Position numbers and translations under genes: made by a program
Shown here: positions 52,421 to 61,314 of the stretch, in pieces
How the letters are laid out: the number at the start of each line of letters is the position of its first letter
How positions within the stretch are numbered: the first letter of the stretch is position 1
Assembly (NCBI GenBank): GCA_016744295.1
Contig: JADGEQ010000027.1
Coordinates: 29,447 to 93,446 of the forward strand
Direction: 5' to 3'
Source: Desulfobacteraceae bacterium
Lineage (GTDB): Bacteria > Desulfobacterota > Desulfobacteria > Desulfobacterales > Desulfobacteraceae
DNA: 64,000 nt
The notes under the pieces: generated by a model
What the model saw: only the letters and a program-made list of their open reading frames with translations
What the model was told of the DNA's origin: nothing
Databases searched by the model: none

Positions 52421-53206
52421 TTATTCCAGCTCACTTATTTTTTTTTCAATTTCTGTTCTATCTTCCAGGCGCAAGGTAATACTTTCTTTTAACACATTCT
52501 GTCGGACAACTTTTGCCAGGCCCTCTTCAAGGGTAATAATTTTCCCCAGTTTGGGCATTTTTCGTTTCAAATGTTTGTAGGTGCTGTTTTCAAAGTTCAG
52601 ACAGCACATGAGCCGGCCGCATACCCCGGATATCTTGGTGGGATTCAAGGACAACCCCTGCTCCTTGGCCATTTTTATGGATACGGGTTCAAAGCTGTGC
52701 ATGAAGGATGAACAGCAAATCTCCCTGCCGCATTTTCCAAGGCCGCCGCAGTGTTTTGATAAATTCCTGATCCCAACCTGGCGCATTTCAATGCGTATAC
52801 TATATTCTTTGACCAGCAGCTTGATCAATTCCCTGAAATCGATTCGACCGTCTGCTGTATAGAAAAAGGTCAGCTTATGCCGGTCAAAGGTACTCTCAAC
52901 ACTGAACAAATTCATAAGAAGGCCAAGATCACTGATGCATTTGGTACAAAATTCCTGTGCCCTAAGTTCAAGCTGCTTGAGTTCTTCTCTCTTTATAAAA
53001 TCTTCCTTGGTTGCCACACGGACAATCTGCTTGAGCTTTTTTGCAACACTTTCCAGCTCAACCGGTGGCTTGGCAATGGTTCCAAAGCCTAACCCCTGCT
53101 CGGTTTCAACAATGACATGGTCCCCCTGTTTCAGGACAAAGGCATCACTTTTAAAATCATATATTTTCCCTGCTGTTTTAAACTTTACACCCGCTACTTT
53201 GATCAT
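52421..53206 (-). CDS. PSP1-domain protein (YaaT-like)
   Basis: A 261-residue protein with the PSP1 core: DHVIVETEQGLGFGTI near 30, KLTFFYTADGRIDFRELIK near 115 and the cysteine-rich GGLGKCGREICCSSFM and SGVCGRLMCCLNFE near 155-205. These cysteines can bind an Fe-S cluster; in Bacillus, YaaT forms a complex with two 4Fe-4S clusters that affects RNase Y and sporulation. The place between holB and metG is conserved. It starts 12 bases after the holB stop. Confidence 0.9.
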   Translation of the reverse strand: MIKVAGVKFKTAGKIYDFKSDAFVLKQGDHVIVETEQGLGFGTIAKPPVELESVAKKLKQIVRVATKEDFIKREELKQLELRAQEFCTKCISDLGLLMNLFSVESTFDRHKLTFFYTADGRIDFRELIKLLVKEYSIRIEMRQVGIRNLSKHCGGLGKCGREICCSSFMHSFEPVSIKMAKEQGLSLNPTKISGVCGRLMCCLNFENSTYKHLKRKMPKLGKIITLEEGLAKVVRQNVLKESITLRLEDRTEIEKKISELE

Positions 53207-53218
53207 AGCCTATGTTCC

Positions 53219-54274
53219 CTATAGTATTGACAATTTCAGGAAAAAGCGATCCAGGGTCAACCGGATTGAACTGTTTGAGGCCAGTCTTTTTTCGGTTTCA
53301 TGAAGATCTTTTATCCATTCAAGAAATGTGCAGTATGTATGTATCTGACTAATATCTTTAAATACGTCGGAAAAATCAAGGTTAACTATTTTTTCAGGAC
53401 TGTATTTAAAAACGCAAAGATCCCTGAGGACCATTTTTATGATCGCCATTGCCCCTGAAATATTATCGGGATCCATGCTCAATTTTTGTGAAAGCATAAA
53501 TCCTTTTCGAATATTTGCCTCGTTTTTAAGAGAAAGAAGACCCATAATTTCTTGGATAATCCAGATGCGCTGTTTTTGAAAATCAACCCTCATCTTTTCA
53601 TTTTCCTCCAGATTCAGATTTAAAAGCGTCAGGGCTTTTTTCAGGTCAGAACCAGCTGTATGGGATGCAATATACGCTTTTTCCGGGTCAATTTTATATT
53701 GGCTGATAAGCGTTTGTTTAATTTCATGGCTGGAAGGGGGGAAAAAGCGGATCTGCCGGCACCTGGAAATAATCGTTGGCAAAAGGGGGGATAGCTGGGT
53801 GGCGGTCAGGATAAAAAATGTGTTTTCCGGTGGTTCTTCCAAAACTTTAAGCAGGGCGTTTTGGGCCTGGACATTCATTTTGTCGGCATCCTTGATCAGG
53901 ACCATTCGTTTGTGCGCTTCATTTGGTTTGGCAGATAATTTGCCGCCGATTTCCCGGATCTGGGAAATGGAGATCATCTTTTTTTTCTCTGCCAGAGAAA
54001 CCTGGATGATATCAGGGTGCATGCCGGAATTTATTTTTTTGCAGGACACACAAGTGTTGCAGGGCCTATTGCTGTCAGCCCTGCAATTGCAACTCTTTGC
54101 AAATTCAAATGCCCTTTTGGTTTTTCCGGTACTCGGTTCCCCGGAAAACAGAAGGGCATTGGGAATCCGGTCTGTCTGAATGATATGATTTAATTCAGAT
54201 ATGGTCTGTTCAGACCTTGTATGGGATATGGCGGTTTTTTGATCAACATCCGACATCCTTTGATCAATGCACAT
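53219..54274 (-). CDS. holB: DNA polymerase III delta' subunit
   Basis: A 351-residue clamp-loader protein. A P-loop-like GEPSTGKT is near 45, the zinc cysteines C-x8-C-x2-C-x2-C lie in CNCRADSNRPCNTCVSC, and the arginine/sensor region ALLKVLEEPPENTFFILTA is near 120. It opens and loads the sliding clamp with other clamp-loader subunits. The start is 3 bases after the HU stop; an ATG at 54256 is an alternative. The gene order HU-holB-psp1-metG supports the call. Confidence 0.9.
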   Translation of the reverse strand: MCIDQRMSDVDQKTAISHTRSEQTISELNHIIQTDRIPNALLFSGEPSTGKTKRAFEFAKSCNCRADSNRPCNTCVSCKKINSGMHPDIIQVSLAEKKKMISISQIREIGGKLSAKPNEAHKRMVLIKDADKMNVQAQNALLKVLEEPPENTFFILTATQLSPLLPTIISRCRQIRFFPPSSHEIKQTLISQYKIDPEKAYIASHTAGSDLKKALTLLNLNLEENEKMRVDFQKQRIWIIQEIMGLLSLKNEANIRKGFMLSQKLSMDPDNISGAMAIIKMVLRDLCVFKYSPEKIVNLDFSDVFKDISQIHTYCTFLEWIKDLHETEKRLASNSSIRLTLDRFFLKLSIL

Positions 54275-54277
54275 CGG

Positions 54278-54553
54278 TTAGTAATCTACCCGCTCCTTCA
54301 ATTCTTTTCCACATTTGAAAAAAGGCAGCCGTTTGGGGGGGATTTTTACCTTTTGACCGGTCTTAGGGTTTCTTCCGGTATAGCTTTTGTATTCCTTGAT
54401 GTGAAAACTGCACAATCCCCTTATTTCTACCCGCTCCCCCTTGATAAAGGATTCAGCCAGGGAATCGAAAAAAATTTTAATTACTTCTGCGGCCTCAGCC
54501 TTGGTCAGGTTTGCCCTTTCCTTTAACGTGGAAATCAATTCAAGTTTATTCAT
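54278..54553 (-). CDS. HU/IHF-family DNA-binding protein
   Basis: A 91-residue histone-like protein. The helical N-terminus is NKLELISTLKERANLTKAEA and the DNA-binding arm contains GRNPKTGQKVKIPPK, with the Pro that intercalates. It bends DNA as a dimer. EIRGLCSFHIKEYK is closer to IHF-alpha/beta-like members than to HU. It lies 3 bases before holB. Confidence 0.93.
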   Translation of the reverse strand: MNKLELISTLKERANLTKAEAAEVIKIFFDSLAESFIKGERVEIRGLCSFHIKEYKSYTGRNPKTGQKVKIPPKRLPFFKCGKELKERVDY

Positions 54554-54629
54554 AGATCCTCAATATTCAATTAAAAACGCTTTTTATTTTGTTTGACTTT
54601 TAATTAAAATTTAATAAAAAGTCAAGGAG

Positions 54630-55154
54630 TTATGACAAAAAGTCCAAGACTTTTTCAACATTTCCTCCGCTCATTTCCACCCCGGCATATTGACCGAGAA
54701 GGTCAATTTTAATGATGACGCGGCCCTTTCCCTTGTGCCGGGAAAACTCTCCTCGTAAGCCTGCCATGGGACCCTCTAAAATCATAACCGGATCCCCTTT
54801 TTGGAGTAATATTGAGTCTCCGGTAATCAGATCCACATTGGCATTGGCCATGAGCTGCAGGGCATTGATTTGTGAATCGGGAACAGGAACCGGTCCCCGG
54901 GTATTTCCCAATAGCCTGACAGCACCCGTTGTCTTGAGAATCTTGAGCTGGTCAGCGGGTTCAAGGGTGGACCGGACAAACAAATAGCCACGAAATAACG
55001 GGACTTCAATCATTAATTTCCGGTCTTTTCGCTGGCTTTTTTTTCTAGTCCTGGGTAAAAAAGCATCTATCTCTTTCCCGGTAATAGATGTATAGACACT
55101 TTGTTCGAAATTACTTCGGGTCAGAAGCGCAAACCAGTTTATCTCTTTGATCAT
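54630..55154 (-). CDS. NusG-paralog transcription factor (RfaH/UpxY-like)
   Basis: A 174-residue protein with an NGN domain (about 5-100; WFALLTRSNFEQSVYTSI and VPLFRGYLFVR) and a KOW domain (about 118-170; GDPVMILEGPMAGLRGEFSR). It is a specialised NusG paralog that rides RNA polymerase and prevents early termination in long operons, often of surface polysaccharides. Its start overlaps the lptD stop by 4 bases (ATGA), so both are translated together. This suggests a target in LPS or envelope genes; the target itself is unknown. Confidence 0.87.
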   Translation of the reverse strand: MIKEINWFALLTRSNFEQSVYTSITGKEIDAFLPRTRKKSQRKDRKLMIEVPLFRGYLFVRSTLEPADQLKILKTTGAVRLLGNTRGPVPVPDSQINALQLMANANVDLITGDSILLQKGDPVMILEGPMAGLRGEFSRHKGKGRVIIKIDLLGQYAGVEMSGGNVEKVLDFLS

Positions 55155-57442
55155 TTGCTGCCAAACCCTCCTATTCCGTTGAGGGTAATCAAAAAGGAGA
55201 TGCTTTTGTCGGCTGAACTATCCCTAAATTCCAGGGCCAATCCCCAACAGGCTTTTGTGAGGATGATGCCGGCCCGGCTTTCAATGTTTTTGTTGGTTTC
55301 CAGATCGGCCTCATATGAATAATAGGCCGCAAGCTCATTGGTGAGCTTTAGGTTGAGTCTTGTGTACCAGGTTTCCAATGGAGTTGCCGTTAAAATTTGA
55401 CTCGGATAATAGAGGTTAATAAATTCTCTGTTATTCTTGTAGTAAGTGGAGACGGAATCTCCCCGTTTGTCGCTGATGGTTGCCCCGGCCTTGATATTAC
55501 TGAAACGCCCCTTGTATGGCGACCAGGCAAGGTCCGCCTCCATGGTAAAATACTCAAAGGGATTGATTTCGCTTTCAAGCTTTATATCCGACCAGGGCTT
55601 TGGGCTTGAAGAGGCACTTATACCTTCATCGTCCCTTTTTTGCTTGATATCATAGCTTTGAAATACTTTCATCCAGATAAACTCTTTGTATTGATTGGAC
55701 TTGATGCCCTCGGGGGTTAGCGTATGATTTCTGGCAATGAAACTATTGGTCAGGGACCAGGTAACCAGATTTTTTTCTACAATTTTGTCAACCGCATCAA
55801 AGTATGGAAGATCATCCTGGATCACATTGGGCTGAAAGGCATATTCAATCTTGGGTACAATGGAATGCTTAACCTTGTCTGCAAAATCGTTGTTCAGGGT
55901 AAATATTTTGTTTATTGTTGTGGACAGCTGGGCCCCCACATCATAGGTGGCCCTTGTTCTGAAGCCGTCGTCGCTACCGTTGATATCTGTAAAATTATCC
56001 GTATGCCAGGCCGTGCCCCGGGTGCCGACATAGGGCTCAAAGAAAAACGATTTGCCAAGCTGCATGGGGAGGTAGGCCTTGGGATAGATATCTATCCTTT
56101 GCCCATTCACAAGGGTGGATGTTGTATCCTGGCGGTAAAAGGATCTGAATTCCGAGTCCAGGGCGTAAAAAAGACCCGAAGTGCCGATTGCCTGTCTTGA
56201 GGCGTCAAATTCAATGCTGGGAAGGGTTTGCAGGGTGGTGTCTGTTGTGTTTATTGCATCTTTTTGCCGGGCCTTAACATTGTCATACCAGAGCGCCTGG
56301 GCGTTAAAACTATAGGTGGACCAGGATTTGCTGACGGTCAGGCTGTTTTTCCGGGTGGTGTCATCATATTCATCCAGACTTCTGCCAAAGGCTTTTTCAA
56401 AATACTGGTTGGTTTCATCAAATCCTGTGAACCCATCCTTGAATTCCTGGAGGTAATCTGCATCGCTGACAACATCAATATCCAGTTTGGATGTAAATCC
56501 ATTGGTAAGATCCTGGTCATGTTTCATTCGAAACCAGTAACGGTCCGTGTTGGTCCGTTGGGGGGTAGTGTTAAAACTGTACAATTCGGTATCGTCTGTC
56601 CCATCGCCTATCTTTGAATCATCCAGAAAGTCCATCAACATGGCCCCCTTGGAGCTGTTGTCCAGAACATATCTGAATTCACCGGCCAACTTGGTGCCGC
56701 GGTCTGTCATGTGATCAACATATAGGGTGGCATCTGTATTTCTTGAAATGGCTATGAACAGGGGTTGCTCGTATTCCCAGCCTTTTCTGTCCGAGGAGGT
56801 TATCATGGGAGCCAGCAGGCCGGTCTGGCGTTTGACTTTTACAGGGAAAGAAAGAAAGGGGGAGTACAGGACGGGCGCTTTTTTGGCCCACAATACTGTG
56901 TTGTTGGCATATCCATATCCTTCAATGGTAACCCTTATGTTTTTGCCTGTGATTTTCCAATCCGGACTTTCCCCCTCACAGGAGGTGATGGATCCTTTAT
57001 CCGCACTATAGGTGAATTCTCCTGTCTTTTTGATATTTTCACCGCTGATATAAAAATTGTTTTCCTGGACAAAGATGGTCCCTTTATTAATGGTTCCTTT
57101 TTCCGTCAAAAGATTGATCTGCATGGCGTTGCAGGTGACGGAATCCTGGCCGGAAATGAGCAGAACATTTCCCTGGGCAAAGGCATCCTTGGTTTTGTTT
57201 GAAAACTCCACATAATCTGCTTCCAGCCGAGTTGTACCGCCGGTGATTACCACATCGTCTTCGGCAATATACAAATTGCGTTCATTGTCATAGGTTACCA
57301 CCAGGGCGGAAATATGCCAGGAAACCTCCTTGGGATTTTCTTTAAGGGCTTCAGCCGTTACAATATCGGCTGCAACCAAACAACAAAAAAACGCAACAGC
57401 CGCTATTAGCGACAGTTTTCTCTGGTAAAATAAACAAAGCAT
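55151..57442 (-). CDS. lptD: LPS-assembly outer membrane protein
   Basis: A 763-residue outer-membrane protein with a signal peptide (about 1-30) and a periplasmic OstA/beta-jellyroll domain (about 40-160; VVITGGTTRLEADYVEFSNKTKDAFAQGNV), then a large beta-barrel that ends in GIGGFGSK. It inserts LPS into the outer leaflet as the last step of transport. The conserved SPFLSFPVK lies near residue 195. No pair of disulfide cysteines typical of E. coli LptD is evident. It begins the long minus-strand run and is coupled to the NusG paralog. Confidence 0.93.
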   Translation of the reverse strand: MLCLFYQRKLSLIAAVAFFCCLVAADIVTAEALKENPKEVSWHISALVVTYDNERNLYIAEDDVVITGGTTRLEADYVEFSNKTKDAFAQGNVLLISGQDSVTCNAMQINLLTEKGTINKGTIFVQENNFYISGENIKKTGEFTYSADKGSITSCEGESPDWKITGKNIRVTIEGYGYANNTVLWAKKAPVLYSPFLSFPVKVKRQTGLLAPMITSSDRKGWEYEQPLFIAISRNTDATLYVDHMTDRGTKLAGEFRYVLDNSSKGAMLMDFLDDSKIGDGTDDTELYSFNTTPQRTNTDRYWFRMKHDQDLTNGFTSKLDIDVVSDADYLQEFKDGFTGFDETNQYFEKAFGRSLDEYDDTTRKNSLTVSKSWSTYSFNAQALWYDNVKARQKDAINTTDTTLQTLPSIEFDASRQAIGTSGLFYALDSEFRSFYRQDTTSTLVNGQRIDIYPKAYLPMQLGKSFFFEPYVGTRGTAWHTDNFTDINGSDDGFRTRATYDVGAQLSTTINKIFTLNNDFADKVKHSIVPKIEYAFQPNVIQDDLPYFDAVDKIVEKNLVTWSLTNSFIARNHTLTPEGIKSNQYKEFIWMKVFQSYDIKQKRDDEGISASSSPKPWSDIKLESEINPFEYFTMEADLAWSPYKGRFSNIKAGATISDKRGDSVSTYYKNNREFINLYYPSQILTATPLETWYTRLNLKLTNELAAYYSYEADLETNKNIESRAGIILTKACWGLALEFRDSSADKSISFLITLNGIGGFGSK

Positions 57443-57610
57443 GGCTGTCCAGTAATAAATTGCACATCATTTAAAATTACTGTATAAAGCCATCTTATAG
57501 TGCAAAAGTCAAGTCAGAATAAGCTTACAAAGATCTGTAATATAGATTTAAATGATCCGGTTTAAATGGTCTGAGAATTGATCAGAATTGTCAGGGTTGA
57601 AAGGATATTT
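57443..57610. other. divergent intergenic region between lptD and the CysK-CysS gene
   Basis: AT-rich promoter DNA for both genes. No conserved motif or riboswitch-like fold was recognised. A T-box or SAM riboswitch would need more space than the 168 bases available to two promoters. Confidence 0.5.
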
Positions 57611-59920
57611 ATGACAGCGTCCATAATAGAGTCTATCGGCAATACCCCCATTGTCGAAATAATGCGTATAAATCCTGTGTCCGGGGTGAAAATATTCGCT
57701 AAATTGGAGTATATGAATCCCGGCGGATCTATCAAGGACAGGGCAGCTTTGTATATGATCACGGCTGCCGAGGCCTCAGGGCAGCTTTCCTTGGATAAAA
57801 CCGTGATTGAAGCCACCAGCGGTAATACCGGTATCGGTCTGGCAATGATCTGTGCGGTAAAGGGCTATAAACTGGCCCTGACAATGGCGGAAAATGCCAG
57901 TGAGGAGAGAAAACAAATATTACAGGCCCGGGGAGCCCAGATTATTTTGACCCCTAAGCATCTCGGATCAGATGGAGCCATCGAAGAGGCCTACCGCCTG
58001 GCAAGGGAAAATCCCGACCAATATTTTCTTGCGGATCAATACAGCAATGAGGCAAATTGGAAAGCCCATTATCATACCACCGGCCCGGAAATTATGGGTC
58101 AGACCAATGGAAGGGTATCCAGTGTTGTGGCAAGTGTCGGTACCTCGGGAACCCTCATGGGGTTGTCCCGGTATTTTAGGGAGACTGATCCAGGGGTTAA
58201 GATTGTTTGTGCCGAACCCTATCTGGGGCACGGGATCCAGGGGCTGAAAAATATGAAGGAATCCTATATCCCGGAAATATTTGATAAAAAACGATTGGAT
58301 GCGACCATCCGTGTGGATGACGAAAGGGCATTTGAAACAGCAAGGCAATTGGCCCGTCAGGAGGGGTTGTTTGTGGGTATGAGCAGTGGGGCGGCCATGG
58401 CAGCCGCCATTGAAGAGGCCGAAAATATCCAAAAAGGAATTGTGGTGGTTATCTTTCCGGACAGCGGAGAACGCTACCTTTCCACCTCTCTGTTTTCGGT
58501 AAAAAAAAAGATTAACCTTAATGTGTACAATACTCTTACCAAGCAAAAAGAGCAGTTTGTACCTATTGAAAAAGATAAAATAGGGGTATACACCTGCGGG
58601 CCCACGGTGGATAAGCGCCTCCATGTGGGGTTGCTTCGGCGCTTTGTCTTCACCGATCTTTTGGTACGATATCTTGAGTTCCACCAATTTAGTGTCAATC
58701 ATGTGATTAACATAACCGATTATGATGATAAAACCATCCAGGGATCAGAAAAAGCAGGTCAGTCCATTGAGACCTTTGTCCGTCCCCATATTGACGCTTT
58801 TAAAGCGGACTTAACGGCCCTGAATGTACGGCCAGCCCAGGCCTACCCAAGGGTTTCCGATCATTTTGCCGAGATGATCGATTTGTCCAAAACATTGCTG
58901 GATCGTAGCCATGCCTATGAAAAATTGCACTCGGTCTATTTTGATATTGCAAGCCAGCCCGAGTATGGCCAATTTTCAAAGGTGGATCTGGATATGATAC
59001 GCCTTGGGGCAACCGTTGATCTGGATGAGTATGAAAAACGCAACCCCAGGGATTTCACTCTCTTAAAGCGGGTTCGCCTTTCAGAATTGAAGCGGGGGGT
59101 GGGAATAAAGACCGAATGGGGAAATGTACGGCCATCCCTTCATTTGCAGTGTTCGGCCATTGCCATGAGATACCTGGGCAAGCAGTTTGACATTCACACA
59201 GGAAGCCGGGAGCTTTTATTTCCCCACCATGAAAATGAAATTGCCATTGCCAGGGCAGGCACAGGGTCAACCCTGGCCAATGTATGGATGCATTGTGATC
59301 CGGTCCAATATGACGGTTCTCTTTCAAAATCTGGTATTGAACAGATAACACTTGATACCCTTATCCAGCAGGGGTGGGATTTGAAAACTATCCGATTCTG
59401 GCTGATCTCGGGTCACTATAGAAAGCAATTGACCCTGTCAATCAAAGGACTGAGGGATGCAAAATATACCCTGGCCAAAATTAACAGATGCATTGAAACC
59501 CTGGGTGCCATTACCCTGGAGGATAAATTCTACACTGAAACTCAAGCAGATGATAACGGTGAAAACAACGATCAATTGATCTATGATATTCGTCAGGGAG
59601 TCCTTTCGGCAATGGGGGATGATTTAAAGGTTTCCGATGTTATTTCCTGCCTTCTTTCCGGGGTGAAAAAAATTAATCGTTTGATAAATATGAATCAGAT
59701 CGATACCGGCACTGCTAAACGGCTGCTGAAATGTTTTGGGGAAGTGGATGCCTTGTTAAAAATATTTGATTTTAACCAAAAAATGGAATATTCAAATGCT
59801 GCCCAGGCTCTAATTAAGGAACGCAATAGTGCCAGGCTTAATAATGACTGGGCTTTGGCAGACAAAATCCGTGATCGGCTTGTGGTCATGGGCGTTTTTG
59901 TTCATGATAAAAAGGCTTGA
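57611..59920 (+). CDS. cysteine synthase-cysteinyl-tRNA synthetase fusion
   Basis: A 769-residue fusion. Residues 1-295 form a PLP enzyme of the CysK/CBS fold with the lysine K42 in GGSIKDRAA, EATSGNTG (68-75) and the phosphate loop GTSGTLMG (177-184). Residues from about 300 form a CysRS: VYTCGPTV with C329, LQCS with C514 and HHENE with H539 and E543 keep the zinc site. The HIGH motif is HVGL (338-341) and KMSKS is SLSKS (570-574), both degenerate. The start at 57611 has AAAGGAT upstream. One protein could make cysteine and charge it, or act in persulfide chemistry. No separate cysS is in the window. Confidence 0.9.
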   Translation: MTASIIESIGNTPIVEIMRINPVSGVKIFAKLEYMNPGGSIKDRAALYMITAAEASGQLSLDKTVIEATSGNTGIGLAMICAVKGYKLALTMAENASEERKQILQARGAQIILTPKHLGSDGAIEEAYRLARENPDQYFLADQYSNEANWKAHYHTTGPEIMGQTNGRVSSVVASVGTSGTLMGLSRYFRETDPGVKIVCAEPYLGHGIQGLKNMKESYIPEIFDKKRLDATIRVDDERAFETARQLARQEGLFVGMSSGAAMAAAIEEAENIQKGIVVVIFPDSGERYLSTSLFSVKKKINLNVYNTLTKQKEQFVPIEKDKIGVYTCGPTVDKRLHVGLLRRFVFTDLLVRYLEFHQFSVNHVINITDYDDKTIQGSEKAGQSIETFVRPHIDAFKADLTALNVRPAQAYPRVSDHFAEMIDLSKTLLDRSHAYEKLHSVYFDIASQPEYGQFSKVDLDMIRLGATVDLDEYEKRNPRDFTLLKRVRLSELKRGVGIKTEWGNVRPSLHLQCSAIAMRYLGKQFDIHTGSRELLFPHHENEIAIARAGTGSTLANVWMHCDPVQYDGSLSKSGIEQITLDTLIQQGWDLKTIRFWLISGHYRKQLTLSIKGLRDAKYTLAKINRCIETLGAITLEDKFYTETQADDNGENNDQLIYDIRQGVLSAMGDDLKVSDVISCLLSGVKKINRLINMNQIDTGTAKRLLKCFGEVDALLKIFDFNQKMEYSNAAQALIKERNSARLNNDWALADKIRDRLVVMGVFVHDKKA

Positions 59921-59950
59921 TCCCCTTAAAGAAAGAAACGGATAGATACT

Positions 59951-60925
59951 ATGACAAAAAATGAGAATGAGAATTTGGCAACCCCTTTATTTTTTCCATT
60001 TTCCCATATCAGTAAAGATCAATTGAAAGGTGTAACCGCTTTTTTTTCGAGCTTTGGTTTTTTACCCCTGGTCCCGGATTTTGCTTCTGATCGGGTGCTG
60101 GCTTCCTTGGCAGAACAAGCGGTTTTGCAACCCATATTCTTCCCTTCGGCCCAGGAGCTTGATCTGGTTGAAAAACAGGTGCATTCCTATCTGGACTGGG
60201 CTAAGCTTCACCGGGGCAATGAAAAAAATCTTAAATCATTGTTCAAGGAACAACCCTATTTTAAGGAGGATACCGACCTTTCCAGTATCCAATCCCAGAT
60301 CAGGAGCGGAATCTCAAAAAAAACGGCACCATCTGATCAGAAACAGGCGGGGCAGGATCCCTTATTGCTGTTAAAATTTGCCCAATTACTGGATGCTCAG
60401 AATGAAGGGATTGATGATGAATTGGCGGCTCTGGAAGAGAGCAAAGCCTCTCTTTTTGCCGAATTAATCGGTGAGCCTGCCATTGGATCCTTCGGTTCAG
60501 ATCCTGCTGATCCCGGCAGGATAATGACCCGGGAAAGGGTTGTGTCCTGGTTTAGATACGCACAGGCAAATGATGCATTTAAACTGCCCGGGGCCACCCC
60601 TCTTTTGGTCACCACAAGTCCGGCTGTATTGGATTACATGGTGTCCAACTCCCAGGGTGTGATAAATGCCCTTGACATTGATTCCATAAAAGTGCATGAA
60701 AATGAATGTGAAAATAAAAGCAAATGGCAGCAGGACTTTTATCACTGTTTAGAAGAAACAATTGTAAGTGAAAATTTTTCCGGAGGGATACTGCCTGGGG
60801 CAGATGACACCTGTTCTCTGTCAGGCCAGATTCAATTGTATCTTTTCCCGGGAGGCGGAACAGAGGCGTTTTTTAATATACCGGATCAGTCGCTTGCCGT
60901 CTGTCTGGTACAACTAAAATCATAA
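59951..60925 (+). CDS. hypothetical protein downstream of CysK-CysS
   Basis: A 324-residue soluble protein with no signal peptide or membrane segment and no motif I recognise. The start region PLFFPFSHISKDQLKGVTAFF is hydrophobic-aromatic; the middle is acidic (DELAALEESKASLFAELIGEP), and aromatic and Gly-rich stretches lie near the end (LYLFPGGGTEAFFN). It lies 30 bases after the CysK-CysS stop, so it is probably co-transcribed. It is a full-length, well-formed gene of unknown function. Confidence 0.75.
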   Translation: MTKNENENLATPLFFPFSHISKDQLKGVTAFFSSFGFLPLVPDFASDRVLASLAEQAVLQPIFFPSAQELDLVEKQVHSYLDWAKLHRGNEKNLKSLFKEQPYFKEDTDLSSIQSQIRSGISKKTAPSDQKQAGQDPLLLLKFAQLLDAQNEGIDDELAALEESKASLFAELIGEPAIGSFGSDPADPGRIMTRERVVSWFRYAQANDAFKLPGATPLLVTTSPAVLDYMVSNSQGVINALDIDSIKVHENECENKSKWQQDFYHCLEETIVSENFSGGILPGADDTCSLSGQIQLYLFPGGGTEAFFNIPDQSLAVCLVQLKS

Positions 60926-60930
60926 AGAAC

Positions 60931-60958
60931 TTGATTTTACCAAACGACATGTTATAAA
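60931..60958 (+). promoter_or_regulatory. sigma-70 promoter of the ferredoxin gene
   Basis: TTGATT (60931-60936), a 16-base spacer and TATAAA (60953-60958) lie about 90 bases before the ferredoxin start, leaving a short leader. Confidence 0.6.
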
Positions 60959-61046
60959 AGCGTTTTTTAAATTAGTTATGTTTAGTTAAATTTAGATTTA
61001 GAAAGTGATTTTATAATACAATTATTTATTTAAGGAGATTATTAAG

Positions 61047-61235
61047 ATGGCGTTTAATCCAATTGTTGACCAGGCAAAATGTGTTGGCTGTGAAGAATGT
61101 GTAGACGTTTGCCCCGTAGAAGTATTTGAGATGGAAGACGAAAAATCAGTTGCTGTCAATGCAGAAGAATGCATGGGCTGCGAAAGCTGTGTAGAAGTTT
61201 GTGAAGAAGATGCGATTGTAGTTGAAGAAGACTGA
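61047..61235 (+). CDS. 2x[4Fe-4S] ferredoxin
   Basis: A 62-residue acidic ferredoxin with two C-x2-C-x2-C-x3-C motifs, CVGCEECVDVCPVE and CMGCESCVEVCEED. The second motif lacks the usual proline after the last cysteine, which may shift its potential. It carries low-potential electrons in the cytoplasm, as in many sulfate reducers. AAGGAG precedes the ATG. It is a single-gene unit with its own promoter and terminator. Confidence 0.97.
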   Translation: MAFNPIVDQAKCVGCEECVDVCPVEVFEMEDEKSVAVNAEECMGCESCVEVCEEDAIVVEED

Positions 61236-61260
61236 TTCACGTCTCTTTTGCTAATTATGA

Positions 61261-61298
61261 ATGCCGGATCTGTGAAAACAGGTCCGGCATTTTTTTTG
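61261..61298 (+). terminator. intrinsic terminator of the ferredoxin gene
   Basis: ATGCCGGATCTG and CAGGTCCGGCAT pair over 12 bases (with one G-T pair) around a 6-base loop and are followed by T8. Confidence 0.95.
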
Positions 61299-61314
61299 AC
61301 CACTAAATTTTTTT

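Noticed and set aside
57443..57610. Possible T-box or SAM riboswitch before the CysK-CysS gene
   Set aside because: The region is too short for both promoters and such a fold, and no T-box or SAM core sequence was seen.
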